Source: WHSW01 sp963749365
GTDB taxonomy: Bacteria; Actinomycetota; Thermoleophilia; Solirubrobacterales; 70-9
Direction of reading: 5' to 3'
NCBI GenBank assembly: GCA_963749365.1
Contig: CAVVME010000003.1
Coordinates: 1,426,001-1,490,000, forward strand
Length of the DNA stretch: 64,000 nt
The translations under genes were made by a program, and so were the position numbers. Under the pieces are notes generated by a model that saw nothing but the letters and a program-made list of their open reading frames with translations, searched no databases and was not told the origin of the DNA. The first letter of the stretch is position 1; each line of letters starts with the position of its first letter. Below are positions 49,821 to 58,411 of the stretch, piece by piece.

Positions 49821-50681
49821 TCAGGCCGGGAGCGCGAAGAGCGCGATCGCCGCGAAGTGGGCGGCGGCGGCGGCGATCACCAGGACGTGAAAGATCTCGT
49901 GGTAGCCGAACACCGCCGGGCTCGGGTCCGGGCGGCCGACGGCGTAGATGATCGCGCCGGTGGCATAGAGCGCGCCACCGACGGCGATCAGCACCCCGGC
50001 GGCGATTCCGGCCTCGACCAGGATCGCCGGAAAGCCGATCGCGCCGATCAGCCCGACCGCGATGTAGACCGCCGCCGAGACCCATTTCGGCGAGCCGGTC
50101 CAGACCAGCTCGACGATCGAGCCGGCCACCGCTCCGGCCCAGACCGCGATCAGCAGGGCGGTCGAGAGCGGCGGCTCCAGGACCAGCAACGCGAACGGGG
50201 TCACCGTGCCGGCGATCAGGAAGAAGATCATCGTGTGGTCGAGGCGGCGCATCCAGCGGCGCGCCTCCGGGCGCTTCCAGTCGACCCGGTGATAGAGCGC
50301 GCTGACCCCGAACAGGGCCGAGAGGCTGACCGCATAGATCGCCACCGCGAGCGTCGCTTCGAAGCCCTCGGCGAGCGCGATCAGCCCGGCGCCGAAGAGC
50401 AAGGAGGCGAAGAAGGCGTACTCGTGCGAGACGCCGCGCAGGCGGGGCTTGACCCTGGCGATCTGCTCCGCCGCCGCGGCTCTCGCGTCGGCGACGTGCT
50501 CGACCGCGGCGTCGCGGGCGTCGACCATCCGCTCGGCGGCGGCGTCGCGGGCGTCGCTGACCCGGTCGGCGGCCGTCTCGCGGGCATCGGCCATCCGGTC
50601 GAGGGCCGCATCGCGACGCTCGGACAGATGCTCGGCGGCGCGTTCGAGCGGCGTCGCCTGGTCGTCGTCGGGCGCGGTCAA
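49821..50681 (-). CDS. Hemolysin III/TrhA-like membrane protein with 11-residue repeat helix
   Basis: 286 residues. The start is a TTG at 50679-50681 (no ATG/GTG fits ahead of the repeats), with TACCCT 9 bases upstream on the minus strand. Residues 24-78 are five consecutive 11-residue repeats of the DAAxDRxxDAR type, a single long charged helix. From about residue 85 there are seven hydrophobic helices with the family residues SALYHRVDW, RRLDHTMIFFLIAGT and FGYHEIFHVLV, the HisxxxHis-type metal-site pattern of the hemolysin III/PAQR group. The role is probably membrane homeostasis; haemolytic activity is not implied. Confidence 0.85.
   Translation of the reverse strand: MTAPDDDQATPLERAAEHLSERRDAALDRMADARETAADRVSDARDAAAERMVDARDAAVEHVADARAAAAEQIARVKPRLRGVSHEYAFFASLLFGAGLIALAEGFEATLAVAIYAVSLSALFGVSALYHRVDWKRPEARRWMRRLDHTMIFFLIAGTVTPFALLVLEPPLSTALLIAVWAGAVAGSIVELVWTGSPKWVSAAVYIAVGLIGAIGFPAILVEAGIAAGVLIAVGGALYATGAIIYAVGRPDPSPAVFGYHEIFHVLVIAAAAAHFAAIALFALPA
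50448..50612 (-). repeat. Five 33-base tandem units (11-residue hendecads)
   Basis: The units start at residues 24, 35, 46, 57 and 68 of the hemolysin-III-like protein; the first is DAALDRMADAR and the last AAAAEQIARVK. The DNA copies share the GCGTCGCGGGCGTCG-like core but differ at many positions. Confidence 0.8.
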
Positions 50682-50754
50682 GGCACCGCGAGGGTAGCCG
50701 ATCCGGCGCTTCGACCGCCTCGCTCCCGCTGACCCCGATGGTTCACGCTCAAAG

Positions 50755-50768
50755 CGCTATATATAGCG
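50755..50768. promoter_or_regulatory. NrdR box upstream of nrdR-nrdJ
   Basis: CGCTATATATAGCG is a perfect 14-bp palindrome whose core matches the NrdR-box consensus (acaCTATATATAGtgt). It is one of the few AT-rich spots in the region and lies 32 bases upstream of the -10 (TAGAAT, 50801-50806). NrdR boxes usually come in pairs; I find no convincing second box. Confidence 0.8.
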
Positions 50769-50814
50769 GTGCGGGAAGGGCAGGAGAACGCCACTGCTAG
50801 TAGAATGGGTCTCC

Positions 50815-51291
50815 ATGGACTGCCCCGCCTGCGACCACGCGACCCAGGTGCTCGAGAGCCGGCGCGCCGACGACGGGGCCGCGGTCCGCAGGCGCCGCGA
50901 ATGCCCGGCCTGCGGGCAGCGGTTCACGACCTACGAACGGCGACGGGCCGAGCCGACCTTCATCCGCAAGCGCGACGGCCGGCGTCAGCGCTTCGAGCGC
51001 TCGAAGCTGCGCGCGGCACTGCTGCGCGCGACCCACAAGCGCCAGGTCGGAACCGATCAGGTCGAGGCCCTGGTCGACCGGGTCGAGTGGGCGATCGAGT
51101 CCGGCGGCGGCGAGCTCGGAGCGGAGCGGATCGGTGAGCTCTGCCTCGAGGGCCTCGCGCGGCTCGACCGCGGCGCCTACCTCCAGTTCCTCGGAACGCT
51201 GCCGCCGAGCGCGGAGTTTGCGGAATCGGCGCCGGCGGGTTCCGTCCGGGAGGCTCGCGAGAGTTCATCGTTCCCCGTCAGGGCGGGATGA
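50815..51291 (+). CDS. nrdR: Transcriptional repressor NrdR
   Basis: 158 residues. The zinc ribbon (MDCPACDHATQVLESR, then ECPACGQRFTTYERR) binds the NrdR box, and the ATP-cone (FIRKRDGRRQRFERSKLRAA) senses dATP/ATP. It represses ribonucleotide reductase genes. A -10 TAGAAT ends 8 bases before the ATG. It overlaps nrdJ by 4 bases (ATGA), so the repressor and the enzyme share one transcript under the NrdR box at 50755. Confidence 0.95.
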   Translation: MDCPACDHATQVLESRRADDGAAVRRRRECPACGQRFTTYERRRAEPTFIRKRDGRRQRFERSKLRAALLRATHKRQVGTDQVEALVDRVEWAIESGGGELGAERIGELCLEGLARLDRGAYLQFLGTLPPSAEFAESAPAGSVREARESSSFPVRAG

Positions 51292-54122
51292 AGAGACTTC
51301 AAGGCCAGTCGAAGAGGAGCGAGAGGATGGGCAAAAGCGCTGCAAGCACGAGGGATCTGAGCCAGGGGGGACTGCGCTGTGAACGCCGGCACACGACCCC
51401 CGGCGTGCATCCCTTCGACGAGATCGAGTGGGAGCTGCGCGACGCCGTGATCGGCGACCCCGAGGCGCCCGCGTTCGAGCAGCGCGGGGTCGAGTTCCCG
51501 GCGAGCTGGTCGCAGAACGCGACCAACATCGTCGCCCAGAAGTACTTCCGCGGCCGGCTCGGCTCCGAGGAGCGCGAGAGCTCGGTCCGACAGATGATCT
51601 CGCGCGTAGCGGGCACGATCGCCGGCTGGGGGCGCGACGGCGGCTACTTCGCCGGCGACGAGGACGCGGACGCCTTCGAGGCCGAGCTGACCCACATCCT
51701 CCTGCACCAGAAGGCCGCCTTCAACAGCCCGGTCTGGTTCAACGTCGGCTTCGAGGAGCAGCCGCAATGCAGCGCCTGCTTCATCCTCAGCGTCGAGGAC
51801 ACGATCGAGTCGATCCTCGACTGGAACACCAAGGAGGGGATGATCTTTCGCGGCGGCTCGGGCTCGGGGATCAACCTCTCGAACATCCGTGGCTCGGTCG
51901 AGCAGCTCTCCAAGGGCGGACTCGCCTCCGGGCCGGTCAGCTTCATGCGCGGGGCGGACGCCTGGGCGGGGACGATCAAGTCCGGCGGCAAGACGCGCCG
52001 GGCGGCGAAGATGGTCGTGCTCGACGTCGACCACCCCGACATCGAGGACTTCATCTGGTGCAAGGCGACCGAGGAGAACAAGGCCGCCGCGCTGCGCGAC
52101 GCCGGCTTCGACATGTCGATCGACGGCGACGGCTTCACCTCGATCCAGTACCAGAACGCCAACAACTCGGTCCGGGTCAGCGACGAGTTCATGGAGGCGG
52201 TCGAGGCCGACGCCGACTGGGACCTGATCGCGCGCAACGGCGGCGAGACGACGCGGACGGTCAAGGCGCGCGAGCTGATGCACCAGATCGCCGATGCCGC
52301 CTGGCGCTGCGCCGACCCCGGCGTCCAGTACGACAGCACGATCAACCGCTGGCACACGTGTCCCGAGTCCGGGCGGATCAACGCGTCCAACCCCTGCTCC
52401 GAGTACATGCACGTCGACGACTCGGCCTGCAACCTCGCCTCGCTCAACCTGATGAAGTTTCGCCGCGCCGACGGCTCCTTCGACACCGCGGAGTTCGAGC
52501 ACGCGGTCGACATCGTCCTCTGGGCCCAGGAGATCGTCGTCGGGCCGTCGAGCTACCCGACCGAGGGGATCGGGCGCAACGCCCGCGCCTTCCGCCAGCT
52601 CGGGCTCGGCTACGCCAACCTGGGCGCGCTGCTGATGAGCGATGGAGTGCCCTATGACTCCGACGAGGGGCGCAACATCGCCGGGGCGATCACCGCGCTG
52701 ATGACCGGGCGCGGCTATCGCAAGTCGGCCGAGATCGCCGCCGCCGTCGGCCCCTACGAGGAGTACGAGCTCAACCGTGAGGCCCACAACTCGGTCATGC
52801 GGATGCACCGCGACGCCTCGTACGAGCTCAGCGACAAGGGCGTCAAGGGCGAGCTGGTCGAGGCCGCGCGACGGAGCTGGGACGAGGCGGTCGAGCTCGG
52901 CGACCAGCACGGCTATCGCAACGCACAGGCGACGGTGCTCGCGCCGACCGGGACGATCAGCTTCCTGATGGACTGCGACACGACCGGGATCGAGCCCGAC
53001 TTTTCGCTGGTCAAGTTCAAGGAGCTGGTCGGCGGCGGGCAGATGACGATCGTCAACCGCACCGTGCCGATGGCGCTCGCGGCGCTCGGCTACTCAGCGC
53101 CGCAGATCGAGCAGATCGAGGCCTACGTCAACGAGCGCGGCACGATCGTCGGTGCTCCCGAGCTGGCCGCCGAGCACCTGCCGGTGTTCGATGTCGCGGT
53201 CGGCGAACGGGCGATCTCGCACATGGGCCACATCGAGATGATGGCCGCCGCGCAGCCGTTCCTCTCGGGGGCGATCTCGAAGACGGTCAACCTCCCGCAG
53301 ACGGCGACGATCGACGACATCGCCGAGGCATACACCGAGGGCCACCGCCACGGGCTCAAGGCGCTGGCGATCTACCGCGACGGCTCGAAGACCGCGCAGG
53401 CGCTGCGCACCGATGCCCAGGACGAGGCTGATGAAGCCGCCGAGCCGGCGCCGATCCGCAGGCGGATGCCGCGCGAGCGCGAGTCGATCACCCACAAGTT
53501 CTCGATCGCCGGCCACGAGGGCTACATCACCGCCGGCAAGTACGAGGACGGCTCCGTGGGCGAGATCTTCCTCACCGACATCGGCAAGGAGGGCTCGACC
53601 CTGCGTGGGATGCTGAACGCGTTCGCGACCGCGATCTCGATCGGGCTCCAGTACGGGGTGCCGCTCGAGGTGTTCGTGAAGAAGTTCAGCTACATGCGCT
53701 TCGATCCGGAGGGGATCACCGGCAACCCCGAGATCCCGTTCGCGAAGTCGATGCCCGACTACATCATGCGCTGGCTCGCGAGCCGCTTCATCGAGGACCT
53801 CGACGAGCTCGAGGACCTGGGCATCCTGACCGCCGACGTACGGGCCCGCAAGGAGGCCCAGCTGGCGATCTTCAGCGACGACACCGCGGGCCCGACCAAC
53901 GGTCACGGCAACGGCAACGGCCACGCCGAGGAGTCCGTGCACCAGCCGGGCAAGACGGTGGCAGCCGCGGAGGCGATGACCGACACACCGCCGGTGGTCC
54001 CGGCGAAGGTCGCCGGCGGCGGCGACCTCGGCCCCGCCTGTGAGCAATGCGGCGGGATGATGCAGCGCACCGGCTCCTGCTACACGTGCTCGAGCTGCGG
54101 CAACAACACCGGCTGCGGCTGA
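51288..54122 (+). CDS. nrdJ: Class II (vitamin B12-dependent) ribonucleotide reductase
   Basis: 944 residues from the ATG overlapping nrdR (51288); an ATG at 51327 with GAGAGG upstream is a plausible alternative. FNSPVWFNVGFEEQPQCSAC, GGSGSGINLSNIRGSVEQLS, NPCSEYMHVDDSACNLASLN (active-site Cys and Glu) and PTGTISFLMDCDTTGIEPDF are class II signatures. The C-terminal CEQCGGMMQRTGSCYTCSSC motif supplies the redox/zinc cysteines. It reduces ribonucleotides using adenosylcobalamin and works with or without oxygen. No cobalamin riboswitch is visible upstream. Confidence 0.95.
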   Translation: MKRLQGQSKRSERMGKSAASTRDLSQGGLRCERRHTTPGVHPFDEIEWELRDAVIGDPEAPAFEQRGVEFPASWSQNATNIVAQKYFRGRLGSEERESSVRQMISRVAGTIAGWGRDGGYFAGDEDADAFEAELTHILLHQKAAFNSPVWFNVGFEEQPQCSACFILSVEDTIESILDWNTKEGMIFRGGSGSGINLSNIRGSVEQLSKGGLASGPVSFMRGADAWAGTIKSGGKTRRAAKMVVLDVDHPDIEDFIWCKATEENKAAALRDAGFDMSIDGDGFTSIQYQNANNSVRVSDEFMEAVEADADWDLIARNGGETTRTVKARELMHQIADAAWRCADPGVQYDSTINRWHTCPESGRINASNPCSEYMHVDDSACNLASLNLMKFRRADGSFDTAEFEHAVDIVLWAQEIVVGPSSYPTEGIGRNARAFRQLGLGYANLGALLMSDGVPYDSDEGRNIAGAITALMTGRGYRKSAEIAAAVGPYEEYELNREAHNSVMRMHRDASYELSDKGVKGELVEAARRSWDEAVELGDQHGYRNAQATVLAPTGTISFLMDCDTTGIEPDFSLVKFKELVGGGQMTIVNRTVPMALAALGYSAPQIEQIEAYVNERGTIVGAPELAAEHLPVFDVAVGERAISHMGHIEMMAAAQPFLSGAISKTVNLPQTATIDDIAEAYTEGHRHGLKALAIYRDGSKTAQALRTDAQDEADEAAEPAPIRRRMPRERESITHKFSIAGHEGYITAGKYEDGSVGEIFLTDIGKEGSTLRGMLNAFATAISIGLQYGVPLEVFVKKFSYMRFDPEGITGNPEIPFAKSMPDYIMRWLASRFIEDLDELEDLGILTADVRARKEAQLAIFSDDTAGPTNGHGNGNGHAEESVHQPGKTVAAAEAMTDTPPVVPAKVAGGGDLGPACEQCGGMMQRTGSCYTCSSCGNNTGCG

Positions 54123-54153
54123 GCACGACGGGGCGGTCGGTGACGCCGTTCCC

Positions 54154-55347
54154 TCAGCCCGTCGCCCGCAGCGGGCGCAGCGTCCCGCGGCGAGCGTAAG
54201 CGAGCGCGCCGCCGAGGGCGGCGACCGCGCAGCCGGCGAGGACCGCCACCCGCCAGCCCTCGCTCTCGACCAGGGTTCCGGCGGCGGCCGAGCCGAGGGC
54301 GAGACCGGTGACCAGCGCGGTCAGCAGCCAGGTGAATGACTCGGCGCTGGCGCTACCCGAGGCAAGTTTGCCGACGAGCTCGTTGCGGCTCGCGATCAAG
54401 GGCGCGATCGGTAGCCCGGCGAGCATCGCCAGGGCGCCCATCGCGAGCGGCGAGTCGGCGATCGCGAGCGGCAGGCAGGCGAGCGGGAAGAGGGCCGCGA
54501 TCAGCAGGTACATCTCGACGATGCCGCGGGTGCTCTGGCGGGCGCCGAAGGCGAGCCCGCCGATCCCGCTGGCCAGCGACCAGAGCGCCAGCAGCACGCC
54601 GGCCAGCGCCGGGGTGCCGCGGGCGTCGCTGAAGGCGGGCAGCGCGACCTCGACCGCCCCGATGCAGAACCCGACCGGGAGCGTCGCCAGCGCCACGATC
54701 CGGATCGCGGGGTCGGCGAGCGGGCCGAGCAACCCGTGGTCCTCGGGCGTCGCCGATCTCGATCGCAGGGTGTCCGGCAGACGGGCGAGAAAGATCAGCG
54801 TGCCGACGATCACCAGCCCCGCCGAGAGCCCGAGCGCGAACCCGGGCCCGGCGAGTGCGACGACGAGAGCGGTGAGCAGGGGCCCGGTGACGAACGAGAC
54901 CTCGATCCCGACCGAGTCGAGCGCGAACGCGGCCCGCAGCGAGGTCGGGTCGGAGACCAGCTCGGGCCAGCGCGCGCGGAGGACGGCGCCCGCGGGCGGA
55001 AACGCCACCCCTGCGACCAGCCCCGCGGCGGCGAGCGCGGCGGCGGGGGCCGAAGCGGCGCCGAGCGCCCAGATCGAGAGCACAGCCGCGGCCTGGAGGA
55101 TGGCGAGCGGGACCAGCATCCCGACGCCGCGGCGATCGACGAGCCGCGCCGCCGCGGGCGCCCCGACCGCGCTTCCGAGCGCCAGCGCCCCGGCGACGAG
55201 CCCGGCGGTCGCGAACGACTCCCCGATCTCGCGCAGGAAGAGGATCACCGCGAGGCCGTTGATCGCGAACGGCAGCCTGATCACGATCGTCGCCGCGAGC
55301 AACACGGCGACGTGCGGAATGCGAAGCAGGCGCGCGTAGGCGGACAT
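54154..55347 (-). CDS. Major facilitator superfamily transporter
   Basis: 397 residues with about 12 hydrophobic helices. The N terminus YARLLRIPHVAVLLAATIVI and the A-loop-like ARLVDRRGVGMLVPL (between helices 2 and 3) fit MFS drug/sugar-efflux type proteins. There is no clear substrate signature. It converges on nrdJ (31-base gap) and is divergent from the propeller pseudogene (41 bases between starts). Confidence 0.85.
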   Translation of the reverse strand: MSAYARLLRIPHVAVLLAATIVIRLPFAINGLAVILFLREIGESFATAGLVAGALALGSAVGAPAAARLVDRRGVGMLVPLAILQAAAVLSIWALGAASAPAAALAAAGLVAGVAFPPAGAVLRARWPELVSDPTSLRAAFALDSVGIEVSFVTGPLLTALVVALAGPGFALGLSAGLVIVGTLIFLARLPDTLRSRSATPEDHGLLGPLADPAIRIVALATLPVGFCIGAVEVALPAFSDARGTPALAGVLLALWSLASGIGGLAFGARQSTRGIVEMYLLIAALFPLACLPLAIADSPLAMGALAMLAGLPIAPLIASRNELVGKLASGSASAESFTWLLTALVTGLALGSAAAGTLVESEGWRVAVLAGCAVAALGGALAYARRGTLRPLRATG

Positions 55348-55375
55348 CGGTCGAGGATGACACGGCCCCCCGGGT

Positions 55376-55381
55376 TAGACT
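55376..55381 (+). promoter_or_regulatory. -10 hexamer placed for a leaderless transcript
   Basis: TAGACT ends 7 bases before the GTG at 55389 of the broken propeller gene. Confidence 0.4.
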
Positions 55382-55388
55382 GCGGCCC

Positions 55389-56683
55389 GTGCGGGCACGG
55401 TTGGTCAGCGCAGCGTTGGGGTTGATCGGGTCAGCCGTGATCGCGTCCGCGGCGTCGGCGGCGCCGGCCGTGAACGGGGAGTTCGCGCTCCCGGCCGGGC
55501 AGACCGTCGGCTCGAACAACGAGATCGTCCAGGGCCCGGACGGCAACATGTGGGTGACCACGGAGCAGCAACTCGGTCGTTCGGATCAGGCCGAACGGCA
55601 CCGTCCAGGGCCCGTTCTCGACCACCAACAGCGTCATCGGGATCACCGTCGGGCCCGACGGCAACCTTTGGGTCTCGACCGCAATCGGAGTGAGGCGGAT
55701 CCCACCCGGCGAACCCAGCCAACAGCACCCCCTTCGATGGGTCGGGATCGCCAACGGGCCGGGATCACCACCGGTCCCGACAACCAACTCTGGGTCGTGG
55801 GCGGCGAACGAACTGATCAGCTTCACCACCGCCGATCCCGCAGGAAGCGCGACTCGAACCCGATCGCCGGCATGTCGCCGCGCGGGATGGCGACCGGTAG
55901 CGACGGCCTGATCTGGATCGCCGACAACACCGCGCAGGATCATCAGCGCGACCGCCGCGGCGACCCCGGATGTCACGATCTATACGCCGTCGAGTGGCGG
56001 TCCCCAGGACGTCGCCGCGGGACCCGGCGCCCAAGTCGCGTACGCCAACCCGGGCGATAGCCCACATGAGCGTCGGGCGGATCACGGCCGGCGGGACGCC
56101 CCAGCAGACCGCGCTCCAGACCTCGGACCCGTTCGGAGTCGCGTTTCGGCGAGCGACGGGGCGTACTGGATCGCGCGGTCCCGACCAACGACCTGCTCCG
56201 GCTGACGCCCGGACGGGCGACCACACCGCTGACCGGCTTCGCTCCCAGCGGCGAACGTCGGGCCGCGCAAGATTGCCACGGGCCCGAACAGGACGCTCTG
56301 GGTGACCCTCGACGATCCAGGACAAGGTCGCTCGAGTCACCGGCGTGGAGCCGCCGACGACCGGCGGCGGAGGCAGCGGAGGCAGCGCCGGCGAGACGAC
56401 GATCGACAAGGGGCCGAAGCGCAAGATCAAGACCCGCCGCAAGAAGGCGAAGGTGAAGTTCAAGTTCAGCTCGCCCGACCCGGCCGCGATCTTCGAGTGC
56501 GCGCTCAAGCGACCCCGCAAGCAGGCCGGCAAGGCGCCGGCCAGGTTCACGCCCTGCAGCTCGCCGCGCAGGTACAAGCTGAAGCCGGGCAAGTACACGT
56601 TCAAGGTCCGGGCGACGGTCGGCGGGGTCACCGACCAGACGCCCGCGCGACAGAAGTTCAAGATCGTTCGCGTTGACGACTAG
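55389..56683 (+). pseudogene. Frameshift-riddled secreted beta-propeller (virginiamycin B lyase-like) gene
   Basis: A GTG start, a signal peptide (ALGLIGSAVIASAASAAPAV) and NNEIVQGPDGNMWVTT open a Vgb-like propeller. The reading frame then changes about ten times: near 55565, 55758, 55803, 55857, 55936, 56061, 56150, 56183, 56264 and 56318. Each segment reads cleanly in one frame (GITVGPDGNLWVSTAIG, GITTGPDNQLWVVGG, MATGSDGLIWIADN, SVGRITAGGTPQQTAL, TGPNRTLWVTLDD). From 56345 the end is intact: a Gly-rich linker, then KRKIKTRRKKAKVKFKFSS and YKLKPGKYTFKVRA, a Thermoleophilia-type C-terminal domain. It is either a recent pseudogene or a poorly sequenced stretch. Confidence 0.75.
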
Positions 56684-56758
56684 GGCACCCGCGCGGTGCT
56701 GTTACCGATGCCTGAATCGGGGTATTTGTCTGGGCGAGCCGGCCTGCCGGAGCCGTGC

Positions 56759-56786
56759 TTGCGCTTGCAATCATTTTCGCTATACT
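56759..56786 (+). promoter_or_regulatory. Sigma-70 promoter of the second sigma-factor gene
   Basis: TTGCGC (56759-56764), a 16-base spacer and TATACT (56781-56786), in an unusually AT-rich patch for this genome. A start near 56793 gives a 44-base leader with a strong AGGAGG (56827-56832) ahead of the ATG. It is the best canonical promoter in the window. Confidence 0.65.
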
Positions 56787-56836
56787 TTCTGAAGCAGGGT
56801 TAGGGCCCCAGGACCAGTCCGGATATAGGAGGACCA

Positions 56837-57787
56837 ATGCCTCGCCAGAGGGGCGCTGCTTCGCAGCGCGATCAGGTGCGCCGCCACCGCGGCGACCACG
56901 AAAACCAGACGTCGGCCACCTCGCGCGCCCAGGAGCGCCGCAGCGAAGCGCACGCGGTTGCCGAGCCGACGACCGACAGCTTCCAACTCTTCGTCAATCA
57001 GGCGATGCGCTACCCCCTGCTCACCGGCGCCGAGGAGATCGAGTTGGCGCAGCGGATCGAGCGCGGCGACCTGGCCGCGAAGGAGCGGCTGATCAACTCC
57101 AACCTGCGACTGGTGATCAAGTTCGCCCGCCGCTACCAGGGCCATGGACTGCCGATCGGCGACCTGGTCCAGGAGGCGATGCTGGGGCTGATCCGCGCGG
57201 CCGAGAAGTTCGACTGGCGCCGCGGCTACAAGTTCTCCACCTACGCGGTCCTGTGGATCAAGCAGTCGATCCAGCGCGGGCTCGACAACACGGGCCGCTC
57301 GGTCCGGATTCCCGCCCACATCGCCCAACGCGAGCGGACGGTGAAGCGGGTGACGACCGAACTCACCGCCGAGCTCAACCGCGAGCCGAGTGACGAGGAG
57401 GTTGCCCGCAAGTCCAAGCTGCCGCTCGACGAGGTGATGGCGGTGCGCGACCTGACTCGGGTCACGACCAGCCTCGACACCCCGATCGGCGAGGACGGTG
57501 ACACGACGCTCGGCGAGCTGCACGCGGAGAGCGCCACCTACCTCGAGGACGAGGTGCTCGAGCGCGAGCAGGAGGAGGCGGTCGAGACGGCGCTGGCGCG
57601 GCTCAGCGACGAGGAGCGGGTGATCATCCAGGCCCGCTTCGGCACCGGTGGCCGCGAGGCGAAGTCGCTGCGCGATGCCGCTCGCGAGGCCGGGGTCACG
57701 CAGGCGCGCGCGAGAGAGATCGAGGCGCGGGCACTGCGCCGGCTGGCCGCCGACGGCGGCCTCGCAGGCTTTCGCCAGGCCGCCTAG
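56837..57787 (+). CDS. Group 2-like sigma-70 family factor
   Basis: 316 residues. There is no region 1.1; after a basic, Gln/Arg-rich N terminus comes region 1.2 (DSFQLFVNQAMRYPLLTGAE), region 2 (LPIGDLVQEAMLGLIRAAEK, YKFSTYAVLWIKQSIQRGL), region 3 and region 4 (RLSDEERVIIQARFGTGGRE, then GVTQARAREIEARAL). Compared with the primary factor at 32861 it is shorter and its -35-recognition helix differs (REAGVTQARAREIE versus RAFGVTRERIRQIE), so it probably reads related but distinct promoters. It has its own strong promoter and ribosome-binding site. The regulon is unknown. Confidence 0.87.
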   Translation: MPRQRGAASQRDQVRRHRGDHENQTSATSRAQERRSEAHAVAEPTTDSFQLFVNQAMRYPLLTGAEEIELAQRIERGDLAAKERLINSNLRLVIKFARRYQGHGLPIGDLVQEAMLGLIRAAEKFDWRRGYKFSTYAVLWIKQSIQRGLDNTGRSVRIPAHIAQRERTVKRVTTELTAELNREPSDEEVARKSKLPLDEVMAVRDLTRVTTSLDTPIGEDGDTTLGELHAESATYLEDEVLEREQEEAVETALARLSDEERVIIQARFGTGGREAKSLRDAAREAGVTQARAREIEARALRRLAADGGLAGFRQAA

Positions 57788-57819
57788 ATCCAACGCCCCC
57801 TGGTCAGCGCCCCCTGGTC

Positions 57820-58323
57820 CTAGTGGATCAGCGCCTTGAGCGCGATCAGCGCGAGCCCGAGCAGGACGATCCCGCCAGCCGTCAATAGGCCGCGCAGTCC
57901 GGTGACGCCGGCGGCGCGGTTGGCGAACAGGGTGTAGCCGGCGAGCACGCCGAGGCCAAGCCACGCCGCGATGTCGTACGCGGCGTCGTCCTCGATCGCG
58001 CCCGCCGCGGCGAAGACGAACGGCACCACGGGAACCAGCGCCGCGAGCGCCCCGGCGGCCGTGTCGACGGCCGCATCACGAAGCTCTCGAGCGGAGACCT
58101 GCTGGCGGCTGCGGATGGCCTGGGCGATGTAGCGGGCGTAGAGGTCGGCGAGCGCGGTGATGATCGTCGCGCCCACCGTGGAGGCGACCACCTCCCCGGC
58201 GGGCACATTCGTCCCCGCCTCCTCGAGCGCGACGATGATCGCCAGCGCGACGATCGTCAGGTAGACGGCGCGCGAGGCGCGCTCGGCGACTCGATGCCGG
58301 CTCACGGTGCGCCATTCTCCCAT
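57820..58323 (-). CDS. Integral membrane protein, VIT/CCC1-like, unknown
   Basis: 167 residues with about five helices: AVYLTIVALAIIVALEEAG, VVASTVGATIITALADLYAR, AAGALAALVPVVPFVFAAAG, AAYDIAAWLGLGVLAGYTLF and LLTAGGIVLLGLALIALKAL. The acidic residues in helix ends (VALEEAG, ALADLYARYI) and overall shape recall small VIT1/CCC1-type or DUF-type membrane proteins, but I cannot name a family with confidence. ATG at 58321-58323 chosen; a GTG at 58305 is possible. It converges on the sigma-factor gene (32-base gap). Confidence 0.65.
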   Translation of the reverse strand: MGEWRTVSRHRVAERASRAVYLTIVALAIIVALEEAGTNVPAGEVVASTVGATIITALADLYARYIAQAIRSRQQVSARELRDAAVDTAAGALAALVPVVPFVFAAAGAIEDDAAYDIAAWLGLGVLAGYTLFANRAAGVTGLRGLLTAGGIVLLGLALIALKALIH

Positions 58324-58398
58324 CGCGAGGTTCGAGCCTTAGAGCCCAGATCGGCTCGAACGGGCATGCAGGTGTCGTCAGCCCGGCACCCGAACCGA

Positions 58399-58404
58399 TA
58401 CAAC
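58399..58404 (+). promoter_or_regulatory. -10-like hexamer placed for a leaderless transcript
   Basis: TACAAC ends 7 bases before the GTG at 58412; no ribosome-binding site lies between. The last base departs from the TANNNT pattern. Confidence 0.4.
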
Positions 58405-58411
58405 CCCGGCC

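Noticed and set aside
50448..50612. CRISPR-like or minisatellite tandem array
   Set aside because: The 33-base units are in-frame coding repeats without spacers and with much divergence.
50785..50806. Second NrdR box
   Set aside because: The best candidate (around CTGCTAGTAG) is imperfect, GC-rich in its core and at the wrong spacing (about 37 bases centre to centre).
51200..51330. Cobalamin riboswitch ahead of nrdJ
   Set aside because: nrdJ is coupled to nrdR by overlap and the region upstream of nrdR is too short and shows no B12-box-like sequence.
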